Source: an uncultured Selenomonadaceae bacterium
GTDB taxonomy: Bacteria; Bacillota; Negativicutes; Selenomonadales; Selenomonadaceae
NCBI GenBank assembly: GCA_905235425.1
Contig: CAJOKY010000166.1
Span: 1 to 6,103 of the forward strand
DNA length: 6,103 nucleotides
Direction of reading: 5' to 3'
Under the pieces are notes generated by a model, which searched no databases, was not told the origin of the DNA, and was given only the letters and a program-made list of their open reading frames with translations. Both the position numbers and the translations under genes were made by a program. The first letter of the stretch is position 1; each line of letters opens with the position of its first letter. Of the stretch, positions 1 to 6,071 are shown in pieces.

Positions 1-408
1 CTGCACCATAAAATTGGCGGTGTTTCTGTCAACCGTCACGATACATTCATTAAAAAAATCTTCCTTGAAATTCAAAAGCACCGTCTCAACTTGTTTCACC
101 GATTCGGCAGTACTTAAAAATACTCCCATATCTTTACTTGTTGAGCCGTCATAATCGCGGACTCTTTCATAAATGTAACCGGTACCTAAATTAGTTTTCG
201 CCGTACCGAAATACTTTGTGATTAAGCGCGAATCTTTCAACCTTTCCGCGCAGATTTTTCTGTACCGCAACTCTTTTTCGACGTCGCGAATATTTCCCGA
301 ATAAGCAATTTTTACGCACCGTGACGGATCAAGCGGATGTATGTAAGTTTTTTGTCGTCCACCCATACCGATAAAAAGCTCTTCGGTCAAAATCAATTCT
401 TCAGACAC
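1..408 (-). CDS. YrbL-family kinase-like protein, C-terminus cut by window edge
   Basis: The minus strand is open from GTG 408 to base 1 (136 codons), so the gene is partial at its 3' end. The product resembles the PhoP-regulated YrbL family, which has a protein-kinase-like fold and no settled substrate. Residues about 14-22 hold a glycine-rich turn (GMGGRQKTY). Next comes HPLDPSRCVKIAY, whose Lys sits where the ATP-binding Lys of kinases lies, then DVEKELRYRK, whose Glu could be the helix-C partner. YFGTAKTNLGTGYIYE and RDYDG follow, both close to what I recall of E. coli YrbL. Near the edge, IVTVDRNTANFMV looks like the catalytic loop, with Asp and Asn in the expected order. GTG 408 is preferred because the frame is closed by TGA at 421-423, GGGTG lies 5 bases upstream, and the alignment to YrbL begins just after it. 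It lies 12 bases after the upstream reading frame, so it is probably co-transcribed and translationally coupled. Family assignment is strong; function is unknown. Confidence 0.85.
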   Translation of the reverse strand, partial: MSEELILTEELFIGMGGRQKTYIHPLDPSRCVKIAYSGNIRDVEKELRYRKICAERLKDSRLITKYFGTAKTNLGTGYIYERVRDYDGSTSKDMGVFLSTAESVKQVETVLLNFKEDFFNECIVTVDRNTANFMVQ

Positions 409-420
409 ACAATCACCCGA

Positions 421-651
421 TCATTTACCGCTAATTTTATCAATCCATTGCCAAACTTTAAGCTGTATTTGCGCCAAATCGCCGATTCTTTTTATTATCG
501 CTCTATCGTAGACATTGGCATTTCCTATAATTTCCGCCGTTAAAATAATTTCCTTTGCGTCGCTTAAGTTCAAGATAATTTCTTCGTCCTCCGTCAAAAC
601 TTCTGTTAAGATATTTTCCCCGTTCACTTCCGCGCAGATTTTTACCGGCTC
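421..651 (-). pseudogene. Displaced C-terminal part of the PIG-L/discoidin-like protein (frameshifted), or a small hypothetical ORF
   Basis: This frame opens right after a TGA at 652-654 and ends at TGA 421-423. The only plausible start, GTG 627, has no convincing Shine-Dalgarno sequence and would give 68 aa. The translated segment (EPVKICAEVNGENILTEVL, later EIILTAEIIGNANVYDRAI) has the alternating pattern of beta strands and ends in a helix (LAQIQLKVWQWIDKI). It reads as a natural continuation of the beta-rich tail of the gene ending at 642. The two frames overlap by only about 10 bases, at GAGAG (649-653). Removing one AG/GA unit would join them as FHIEPVKICAEV and give a protein of about 510 aa. 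I therefore read it as the same gene broken by a 2-base duplication (or a 1-base loss), or as a sequencing error. An independent small gene of unknown function is the alternative. Confidence 0.6.
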
Positions 652-1955
652 TCAATGTGAAACCGATACAGACCAATAGGAATTTTTTCCACTTCGTCCG
701 CCACAAAGTATTTGTAAAAAAAATCTTTACCGATACAAAGCTTGATAAACGGCGAAATTTTTCTAAGCGGCTCGGCATTTGCAAGAAATTCTATTTCGGC
801 TATGGCAAAATTTTTTCCTGCGTTTACCGGAATAATTTCTGCGCGTCGCACAAAAATTTTTTCAACGTCATAAATGCAGGGCTGACCGCGTGCAGGTAAT
901 TTCACTTTAATTTCATTGGTATTATCAATATAATTGCCTTCTTTGTCAATGCCGGGATAAAATTTATAACACTCAAGGCGCAAAATAATTTCGGTGCTTT
1001 CTTCATCAAATGCGTTGCCGTAAATCACGATACGCCGCACTTGAACTTCTTCATCAAAATTTATTGTCAACGTACTGCCGTTGGACGGACGCCACAAAAA
1101 ATTTTTATCAGCAAATATTTTAAAGTCACAAACTTTGTCGGCGTCACAATTACCCGCACTGTCGAAAATTTTTGCGCCGTAAAGTTGATTATCGGTGCGA
1201 CGCTCGAAAAAAACCTCGTCAGAATTTAAAATTTTCAGCGGAGAAAATTCATCGTGCCGTGACTTGTAGGCGTTAATTGCGGCGGCTAAAGGATTATTTT
1301 TCAAAATGGTTTTGCGGCAACTTTCAGATACGGGAAAACGCACGCGATTTTTCCACAAATAATTTGCGCGATCGATTATGTCGAAATTGTAATCGTCAGT
1401 CACGCCTAATTTAGGTCGCCGCACTGAAAAAAGATTTGTCGCGTAAAAATCGGGAACTGTATTTACTGCGGTTGCCAATGCAAATTTTTGATAGACTTCC
1501 GGTCGATAATCATATGTTGAATTTAAAATTTCGCTAAACACTTCTTCAAATGTAGCCGATAAAATTTTACAGTCAACAGGATAAAAAATTATATTGGCGC
1601 GCAGATTCAGCAGAAGTTTTTTTAAGCCGGCTTTAATATTTTTTAAGTCAAGGAAAATGATTTTTTCGCGCGGGACGTTTAAAATTTTCATGGCCGTTTC
1701 CAATTCGTCATTCCAAGTGTGAAAATTTGAATAGGCGATAAAAACTTCAGCTTTTGCGGCGGTGAAATTTAAAATCATATTTCCGGCTACTGCAATTTCG
1801 TCACCGGGTCTCGGTGCAAGAATCAAAACTCGCGTACCGAAATATGAGCGATCGAAAAAAGAATTGCCTGCCGTCGCAACTTCTTCAACGCCTGTCATTT
1901 CTTCGCAAAGTTCAAGCGTCGTACCGATTCCTGCCTTTAAAAATTTTTCTCGCAT
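642..1955 (-). CDS. PIG-L/LmbE-like protein with degenerate active site and C-terminal discoidin-like domain
   Basis: The 437-aa product has a PIG-L-type Rossmann-like domain at about residues 40-235. Family PIG-L enzymes are zinc-dependent deacetylases of N-acetylglucosamine-type sugars or small-molecule conjugates. The signature strand is present (VLILAPRPGDE, 43-53), but the usual HPDDE is RPGDE: the first metal His is Arg and the catalytic Asp is Gly. The later HPDH-type motif is also not seen after FYPVD (124-128). The family's closing helix with AY-S is kept (INAYKSRHDE, 227-236). Residues about 275-391 form a beta-rich, F5/8 type C/discoidin-like domain (LWRPSNGSTLTINF, RRIVIYGNAF), often carbohydrate-binding. 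A further beta region starts at 400 and stops abruptly. ATG 1955 is chosen because GGTGGA lies 6 bases upstream; the earlier TTG 1997 lies inside the predicted -10. No signal peptide is seen. It probably binds a glycan or acts structurally rather than deacetylating; that is inference. Confidence 0.72.
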   Translation of the reverse strand: MREKFLKAGIGTTLELCEEMTGVEEVATAGNSFFDRSYFGTRVLILAPRPGDEIAVAGNMILNFTAAKAEVFIAYSNFHTWNDELETAMKILNVPREKIIFLDLKNIKAGLKKLLLNLRANIIFYPVDCKILSATFEEVFSEILNSTYDYRPEVYQKFALATAVNTVPDFYATNLFSVRRPKLGVTDDYNFDIIDRANYLWKNRVRFPVSESCRKTILKNNPLAAAINAYKSRHDEFSPLKILNSDEVFFERRTDNQLYGAKIFDSAGNCDADKVCDFKIFADKNFLWRPSNGSTLTINFDEEVQVRRIVIYGNAFDEESTEIILRLECYKFYPGIDKEGNYIDNTNEIKVKLPARGQPCIYDVEKIFVRRAEIIPVNAGKNFAIAEIEFLANAEPLRKISPFIKLCIGKDFFYKYFVADEVEKIPIGLYRFHIESR

Positions 1956-1996
1956 TAAAAATCCACCCATTAATAAGCTAAAAAAATTTCGTCGCA

Positions 1997-2025
1997 ATTA
2001 TATCAAAGATTATTAAAAAAATCAC
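1997..2025 (-). promoter_or_regulatory. Extended -10 promoter of the leftward PIG-L-like/YrbL-like operon
   Basis: On the minus strand a perfect TATAAT (2002-1997) is preceded by TG and one base, making an extended -10 (TGATATAAT). A weak -35, GTGATT (2025-2020), sits 17 bases upstream. Transcription would start near 1990 and give a leader of about 35 bases before ATG 1955. The site is predicted by eye only. Confidence 0.6.
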
Positions 2026-2069
2026 CTTATGACGCGGCGATTATCTTATAAAGTTTTTGGCAGGAAAAT

Positions 2070-2097
2070 CTTAAAATTAGAAGAAACAAAGTATAAT
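2070..2097 (+). promoter_or_regulatory. Promoter of the STAS/PP2C phosphatase pair
   Basis: A perfect TATAAT lies at 2092-2097, with a weak -35 candidate CTTAAA at 2070-2075 (16-base spacer). Transcription would begin near 2104, about 27 bases before TTG 2131, which excludes upstream in-frame starts such as ATG 2029 and leaves ATG 2113 almost leaderless. The poor -35 suggests activator help or a modest basal level. Confidence 0.55.
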
Positions 2098-2115
2098 TAC
2101 AAAGAAACTTTTATG

Positions 2116-2122
2116 AAAGGAG
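2116..2122 (+). promoter_or_regulatory. Shine-Dalgarno site that fixes the TTG start of the STAS gene
   Basis: AAAGGAG is a near-ideal ribosome binding site. It sits 8 bases before TTG 2131 and lies just downstream of, not before, ATG 2113. This makes TTG the best-supported initiation codon. Confidence 0.75.
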
Positions 2123-2130
2123 ATTTTATT

Positions 2131-2463
2131 TTGGATAAGACAATTAATTTTAGTGAAGCATTTAGAGGCGGCTGGTACGTACTCGGTTTAATAGGGCGTC
2201 TTGATACGACGACTGCACCGACAGGCGAAGAAAAAATTAAAATGGTACTCGCGGATCATGGGCAAGTAGCTCTTGACTTGAGTGCGCTTGAATATATTTC
2301 TTCAGCCGGTTTACGTGTTTTGTTGCGTGTTGCGAAAATTGCCAACAAAGAGAAAAAGCAAATTGTAATTTGCGGCGCTAAGGGCATGGTGCAAGAAATT
2401 TTGGACGACTTCGACATTGAAGGCTTTTACACCGTTTACAATTCTGTTGACGATTTAGCGTAA
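2131..2463 (+). CDS. STAS-domain anti-anti-sigma-factor-like protein
   Basis: The 110-aa product is a single STAS domain, the size and fold of SpoIIAA/RsbV antagonists. These cytoplasmic proteins, when unphosphorylated, bind a kinase/anti-sigma factor and free its target; phosphorylation on a conserved Ser switches them off. Visible landmarks are the first strands (WYVLGLIGRLDTTTAP, 15-30), the core strand and phospho-loop (VALDLSALEYISSAGLRVLL, 46-65) with Ser57 and Ser58 as candidate phosphorylation sites, and the final strand and helix (QIVICGAKGMVQEILD, 77-92). The start is TTG behind AAAGGAG; a longer product from ATG 2029 would add a 34-residue, lysine-rich extension unlike the family and would begin upstream of the predicted promoter. 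The gene is followed 30 bases later by a PP2C/SpoIIE phosphatase, the expected enzyme to dephosphorylate it. No RsbW/SpoIIAB kinase is present in the window, so its binding partner must be elsewhere. Confidence 0.9.
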   Translation: MDKTINFSEAFRGGWYVLGLIGRLDTTTAPTGEEKIKMVLADHGQVALDLSALEYISSAGLRVLLRVAKIANKEKKQIVICGAKGMVQEILDDFDIEGFYTVYNSVDDLA

Positions 2464-2493
2464 TAACAATTTCTTTTTGCGAAGATTAAAAAA

Positions 2494-4734
2494 ATGAATA
2501 CACTGATAAATTTAATACTTGGTCGCGAAAAGATGACCATACAAAAACGAATAAACCGTATAATATTATTTATATGTATCGTTTTAATGGTTGTCTTTAG
2601 CGGCGTTACTTTTTTGGGGACTTATAGTTCCAAAGATTATGCCAAAGATATCAGTCAATCAATCGGCGATGAGGCATTTCAAACAAGTTCCGATATTTTG
2701 CGCGAACAGAAACAAAAAGATTTGATTTACAGCATAGAAGAACGCACAAAATTCATTCTTGCGGAGATGTCCGATTTTTATATTAATATAAAACTTTTAG
2801 ATAAAGAAGCTCATGCAATAAATCAGCACCCCGAAAATTTTAAAGCGCGTCCCGTAAGATTGGGCAGAGAATTTCAAGAAGGTGACGTCGCCGCTTTAAG
2901 ATATGCGCCCTTCATAAACATTGAAGATTTATCAACGCCACAACTTAGCAATGAAATAGATATGTTGGGCAATTTGCAAGATTTATTTTATTTTATGAGT
3001 TTGAATTATCGCAATCCGGATTTTTGGGATGCCCCGACTTTCGGCATATTAACCGAATCCGGCATAGGCATAATGGCTGATTCGGCTGTAACTCTTGAGC
3101 AATGGCATTCTTCAAACGATCAAGCTGATTTTTGGAAAAATCCTTTATATACGGAAGCCCAAAAGGCGTGGCTTGAAGGCAGGAGAAATGAACCGATATA
3201 TACCAGCACATACAGTCCAGGCATTAACAGAAATCTTGGCGTATTCTCCTGTTCAATTCCTTATGAACTCAACGGAAATTTTGGGGGAGTAATATTTTTT
3301 TCTATCTTAATGGACGAACTGGCTTACCTCGTAGAACCTGCAACAACCACTAGCGACGAATTTAATTTCGTATTGAATGCCGAAGGTAAAGTAATTTTAA
3401 GTTCCAAAGAAAAATCTAGTGACTTAAAAGGATTTCAAGTAGTTTACGATAATCCCCCTGATATTCGCGAAAGTAAACAAAAGGCTTTAGCCGAAATTGC
3501 AAAAAAAATGACTGCCGGCGCTAAAGGTATGGAGGAAATTGAACTTAACGGCAATTTGTATTACATAGCTTATGCACCTATTTCTGAACTTCGTTGGAGT
3601 CTCGGCGTAGTCTTACCTGCCAATGAAGTTACTGAAACCGTTGAAGAAAATCGCACTATCATTCAAAATTTAACTGAAGAAAAAGTTAAAATCCTCGACC
3701 AAAGATTTATATTAGTCATGGTGGTAATGCTTGTTATCGCATTGGCACTTTGGTTTGCAATAACAACATTAATCGGCAAGAGGCTGGCAACTCAATTTGT
3801 TCAGCCGATTAAAGACCTTTCGGAAGGCGTTCGCGATATCGCAATGGGTAATTTTGAAAAGAAATTGGAAGTTGTAGCCAGCGGCGATGAAATTGAAAGT
3901 TTATCGACAACTTTTAACGCGATGACTATCGAATTGCATGATTACATGGAAAATTTGAAAAAAGTCACTGCCGAACGTGAGAGAATGGCGGCGGAATTGG
4001 ACGTTGCAAAAAATATTCAGCGCAGTATGTTGCCGCAGGATTTTCCTCCTTTCCCCGATAAAACCGAATTTGACATTTACGCGACAATGGAAGCGGCTAA
4101 AATGGTCGGCGGCGATTTTTACGATTTCTACCTTGCCGACGAAAATCATCTTGTCGTGACGATTGCCGACGTTTCCGGCAAAGGCATTCCTGCCGCGCTT
4201 TTCATGATGAGCAGCAAAACCATTTTGAAAAATTTCGTGCTTATGGCGAATACGGCGGACGATTTGGCGGCGGCTATGACTTTAGCCAATCAGCAACTCT
4301 GTCAAAACAACGAAGAGCTTATGTTTGTCACAATCTTTTTGGCAATGCTCGATTTAAGGACCGGCAAGTTGATTTACGTCAACGCCGCGCATAACAGTCC
4401 GCTGATTTATCATAACGGCAAGTACGAATACCTGCCGCGCATAAAAGCCGTTGCGCCCGGCGTAAGACCTAAGGCTCGGTATGAACAAGCCGAATTGCAA
4501 ATGGATCCCGGCGATATTTTGTTCCTTTATACCGACGGTGTCACTGAAGCGGAAAATTTAAATGAAGAGTTATATTCCAATGAACGCCTTGAAACTTTTT
4601 TGAACACTACCGATTCAACTGAGCCGCTTGAAGACCTTTTGACGCAAGTGCGTCAATCCATTAAAGATCACGTCAACGGCGCTCAACAGTCCGACGATAT
4701 CACAATGTTAGCGCTTAGATTTAAGGGCAAATAA
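2494..4734 (+). CDS. Membrane receptor PP2C/SpoIIE-type serine phosphatase (dCache-like sensor, HAMP)
   Basis: The 746-aa protein is built like RsbU/RsbP-type receptor phosphatases. A short cytoplasmic tail leads into transmembrane helix 1 (about 22-42). A large extracytoplasmic region follows (about 44-403) with two PAS/Cache-like halves: the first holds DFWKNPLYTEAQKAW (212-226) and GGVIFFSILMDEL (264-276), the second FNFVLNAEGKVILSS (290-304). This is a dCache-like ligand sensor. Transmembrane helix 2 (about 405-428) leads to a HAMP segment (about 429-480), a coiled switch helix (ELDVAKNIQRSMLP, 501-514) and the phosphatase. Metal-binding motifs are intact: GGDFYDFY with Asp541, ADVSGKG with Asp559, LYTDGVTEA with Asp681, and DDITML with Asp734/735. 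It probably dephosphorylates the adjacent STAS protein in response to an external small molecule. ATG 2494 has only a weak GAAG site; ATG 2533, giving 733 aa, is equally possible. Transcription probably comes from the promoter at 2092. Confidence 0.93.
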   Translation: MNTLINLILGREKMTIQKRINRIILFICIVLMVVFSGVTFLGTYSSKDYAKDISQSIGDEAFQTSSDILREQKQKDLIYSIEERTKFILAEMSDFYINIKLLDKEAHAINQHPENFKARPVRLGREFQEGDVAALRYAPFINIEDLSTPQLSNEIDMLGNLQDLFYFMSLNYRNPDFWDAPTFGILTESGIGIMADSAVTLEQWHSSNDQADFWKNPLYTEAQKAWLEGRRNEPIYTSTYSPGINRNLGVFSCSIPYELNGNFGGVIFFSILMDELAYLVEPATTTSDEFNFVLNAEGKVILSSKEKSSDLKGFQVVYDNPPDIRESKQKALAEIAKKMTAGAKGMEEIELNGNLYYIAYAPISELRWSLGVVLPANEVTETVEENRTIIQNLTEEKVKILDQRFILVMVVMLVIALALWFAITTLIGKRLATQFVQPIKDLSEGVRDIAMGNFEKKLEVVASGDEIESLSTTFNAMTIELHDYMENLKKVTAERERMAAELDVAKNIQRSMLPQDFPPFPDKTEFDIYATMEAAKMVGGDFYDFYLADENHLVVTIADVSGKGIPAALFMMSSKTILKNFVLMANTADDLAAAMTLANQQLCQNNEELMFVTIFLAMLDLRTGKLIYVNAAHNSPLIYHNGKYEYLPRIKAVAPGVRPKARYEQAELQMDPGDILFLYTDGVTEAENLNEELYSNERLETFLNTTDSTEPLEDLLTQVRQSIKDHVNGAQQSDDITMLALRFKGK

Positions 4735-4762
4735 ATTTAATTTGCGGATAATGAGCAACAAA

Positions 4763-4798
4763 AAAAAGCCTTCCAACTGCGGGAGGCTTTTTATTTAT
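4763..4798. terminator. Bidirectional intrinsic terminator between convergent genes
   Basis: A 12-bp stem (4763-4774 with 4781-4792; AAAAAGCCTTCC against GGGAGGCTTTTT) closes a 6-base loop AACTGC. The one imperfection is a U-G wobble in plus-strand RNA and an A-C mismatch in minus-strand RNA. A T-run follows on the plus strand (TTTTTATTTAT, 4788-4798), and an A-run at 4761-4767 supplies the T-run on the minus strand. It starts 28 bases after the phosphatase stop and abuts the glycosyltransferase stop at 4800, so it can end both transcripts. Confidence 0.9.
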
Positions 4799-4799
4799 C

Positions 4800-6059
4800 T
4801 CAATCGCCGCGACCTTCAAAATTTTTCATATCGTCATAACTCATTGAACGGGTATGTTTAGTATGCGCCCATTCGTGTTCATTGCGATGAATAAATCCCA
4901 AAAAAATTATCGGTATCCACGTATAAATGAATACGGGGTAAAATAGCATATAATACCAGGATTTTAACTTTGCGCGAACTTTTATCAAAATTATCATCGG
5001 CAGAAGGTATTGCCCTATCATTATCGCCGTCATAATTTGCGACGGCATAACCAAATAAATATTTGTAAAAAGCGGTCCCGTCCACATTTGCAGGTAGCTG
5101 ATTACCATGAAGAAGGCTGATAACATTAAGAAATGTGGTTGCAGAAGGTAAATGCACCCGTCCCAAATTCTTATATCTTTTTGCCGCCAACCTTCGACTA
5201 ATAATTTTGGTATGAACCTGTGAGCAACGTCAAATTGCCCCTGCGCCCAACGTTTTCTCTGCGTCCAAGACTGCTTGAATGTCAACGGCTTTTCATCGTA
5301 AACAACGGCGTCATGCGCCCACGTCGTCTTCAAGCCTTCAGCAAGCGATTTCATGGTAAATTCCATATCTTCAGTTAAGCAAGTAGCTCGCCAGCCGTTA
5401 TGTTTCAATACGTCAATGGTAATACACATACCCGTGCCGCCGAGTACCGCCGACAAGCCGATATTTGTTTTGGCAAGGTGCGACACGTGATCTATAATCC
5501 AAAAGGCAATGGCGAAAGTTCCTGAAACCCATGTGTCATATGGATTTTTCGCGTCAAGAAAACCTTGAATAATTTTATCACCTTTCATAAGGCGGTTATT
5601 CATCTCTGCCAAAAAGTTGGGGTGAACTAAATTATCGGCGTCGAAAATGGCAACGGCGTCATAGATTTTGCCGGTCTTCTCCATTTCAAAAAGTTTTTCA
5701 AACATCCATTCAAGCGCGAAACCTTTACTCTTTTTCTCCTTGTCAACGCGTACGCAGACATTGGCGCCGGCTTTTTCTGCAATTTCAGCCGTGTTGTCGT
5801 GACAGTTATCGGCGATAACGTAAACGTCGTAGAGTTCGTGAGGATAATTAAGCGACAGTAGATTTTTTATAAGCGGCGCGATAACTGCGCTTTCATTGTG
5901 CGCGGCAACTATCACGGCGAATTTTTTTTCCGGCGTAGTAAATTTTTTTTCTTTTTTACGCCACATTCCACAGAAACCGATTATAAAAAAATACATCGTG
6001 AACAGAAAAAGTATTGACTGCAACGGCACCATTACTACATCAAGCGGGTAATTAAACAA
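4800..6059 (-). CDS. Membrane family 2 glycosyltransferase, cellulose-synthase-like (EpsO-like)
   Basis: The 419-aa product is a GT2 enzyme that would add sugars from nucleotide-sugar donors to a growing polysaccharide at the inner membrane face. An N-terminal helix (about 8-31) anchors it. The GT-A fold runs from AVIVAAHNES (48-57) through IADNCHDNT (82-90), the metal-binding FDADN (Asp140/Asp142), the acceptor-side TED (229-231) and QRKRW (267-271), the QxxRW motif of processive synthases. Four or so hydrophobic segments follow between about 303 and 391, then a short polar tail. The order and spacing match cellulose-synthase-like proteins such as EpsO of methanolan synthesis; all catalytic motifs are intact. 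TTG 6059 is the start: GGAG (6071-6068) lies 8 bases upstream and an in-frame TAG directly precedes it. ATG 6032 has no such site. The gene stands alone in the visible sequence. The product made cannot be read from sequence, and no PilZ domain is seen. Confidence 0.92.
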   Translation of the reverse strand: MFNYPLDVVMVPLQSILFLFTMYFFIIGFCGMWRKKEKKFTTPEKKFAVIVAAHNESAVIAPLIKNLLSLNYPHELYDVYVIADNCHDNTAEIAEKAGANVCVRVDKEKKSKGFALEWMFEKLFEMEKTGKIYDAVAIFDADNLVHPNFLAEMNNRLMKGDKIIQGFLDAKNPYDTWVSGTFAIAFWIIDHVSHLAKTNIGLSAVLGGTGMCITIDVLKHNGWRATCLTEDMEFTMKSLAEGLKTTWAHDAVVYDEKPLTFKQSWTQRKRWAQGQFDVAHRFIPKLLVEGWRQKDIRIWDGCIYLLQPHFLMLSAFFMVISYLQMWTGPLFTNIYLVMPSQIMTAIMIGQYLLPMIILIKVRAKLKSWYYMLFYPVFIYTWIPIIFLGFIHRNEHEWAHTKHTRSMSYDDMKNFEGRGD

Positions 6060-6067
6060 CTAACTAT

Positions 6068-6071
6068 CTCC
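6068..6071 (-). promoter_or_regulatory. Shine-Dalgarno site supporting the TTG start of the glycosyltransferase
   Basis: GGAG, in the context TGGAGAT on the minus strand, lies 8 bases before TTG 6059, with an in-frame TAG between them. The remaining bases to 6103 are A/T-rich. I see no confident -35/-10 pair there, so the promoter may lie outside the window or the gene may follow another one. Confidence 0.7.

Noticed and set aside
337..543. 68-codon plus-strand open frame
   Set aside because: It lies opposite the YrbL-like gene and the displaced C-terminal segment, has no ribosome binding site, and its product shows no family resemblance.
244..643. A 16-base perfect direct repeat, TTCCGCGCAGATTTTT, at 244-259 and 628-643
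   Set aside because: Both copies encode the same short peptide pattern (KICAE) in unrelated proteins, with no extended similarity. It is most likely chance plus codon bias, though the second copy lies next to the frameshift and could have confused assembly.
720..1990. Repeated AAAATTTT-type runs spaced through the PIG-L-like gene
   Set aside because: They fall on Lys, Asn, Ile and Phe codons and reflect A/T-rich codon use rather than bent-DNA phasing or an array.
1956..1997. 14-residue N-terminal extension of the PIG-L-like protein from TTG 1997
   Set aside because: The TTG overlaps the perfect TATAAT of the promoter, so it would not be transcribed from it; ATG 1955 has GGTGGA in place.
1762..2016. 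84-codon plus-strand open frame antisense to the PIG-L-like N-terminus
   Set aside because: It mirrors the minus-strand coding region and runs through the leftward promoter; no start signal or recognisable protein pattern.
2020..2042. Imperfect inverted repeat (AATCACC with GGCGATT) in the divergent promoter region
   Set aside because: Seven bases per arm with one mismatch is too weak to call an operator without comparison to relatives.
2029..2130. 34-residue N-terminal extension of the STAS protein from ATG 2029 (or 16 fewer lost codons from ATG 2113)
   Set aside because: ATG 2029 lies upstream of the predicted -10, and neither ATG has a good ribosome binding site, while TTG 2131 has AAAGGAG at ideal distance and gives a family-length protein.
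4879..5190. 103-codon minus-strand open frame inside the glycosyltransferase
   Set aside because: It is a shifted-frame shadow; the GT2 frame across the same bases carries the membrane segments and conserved tail.
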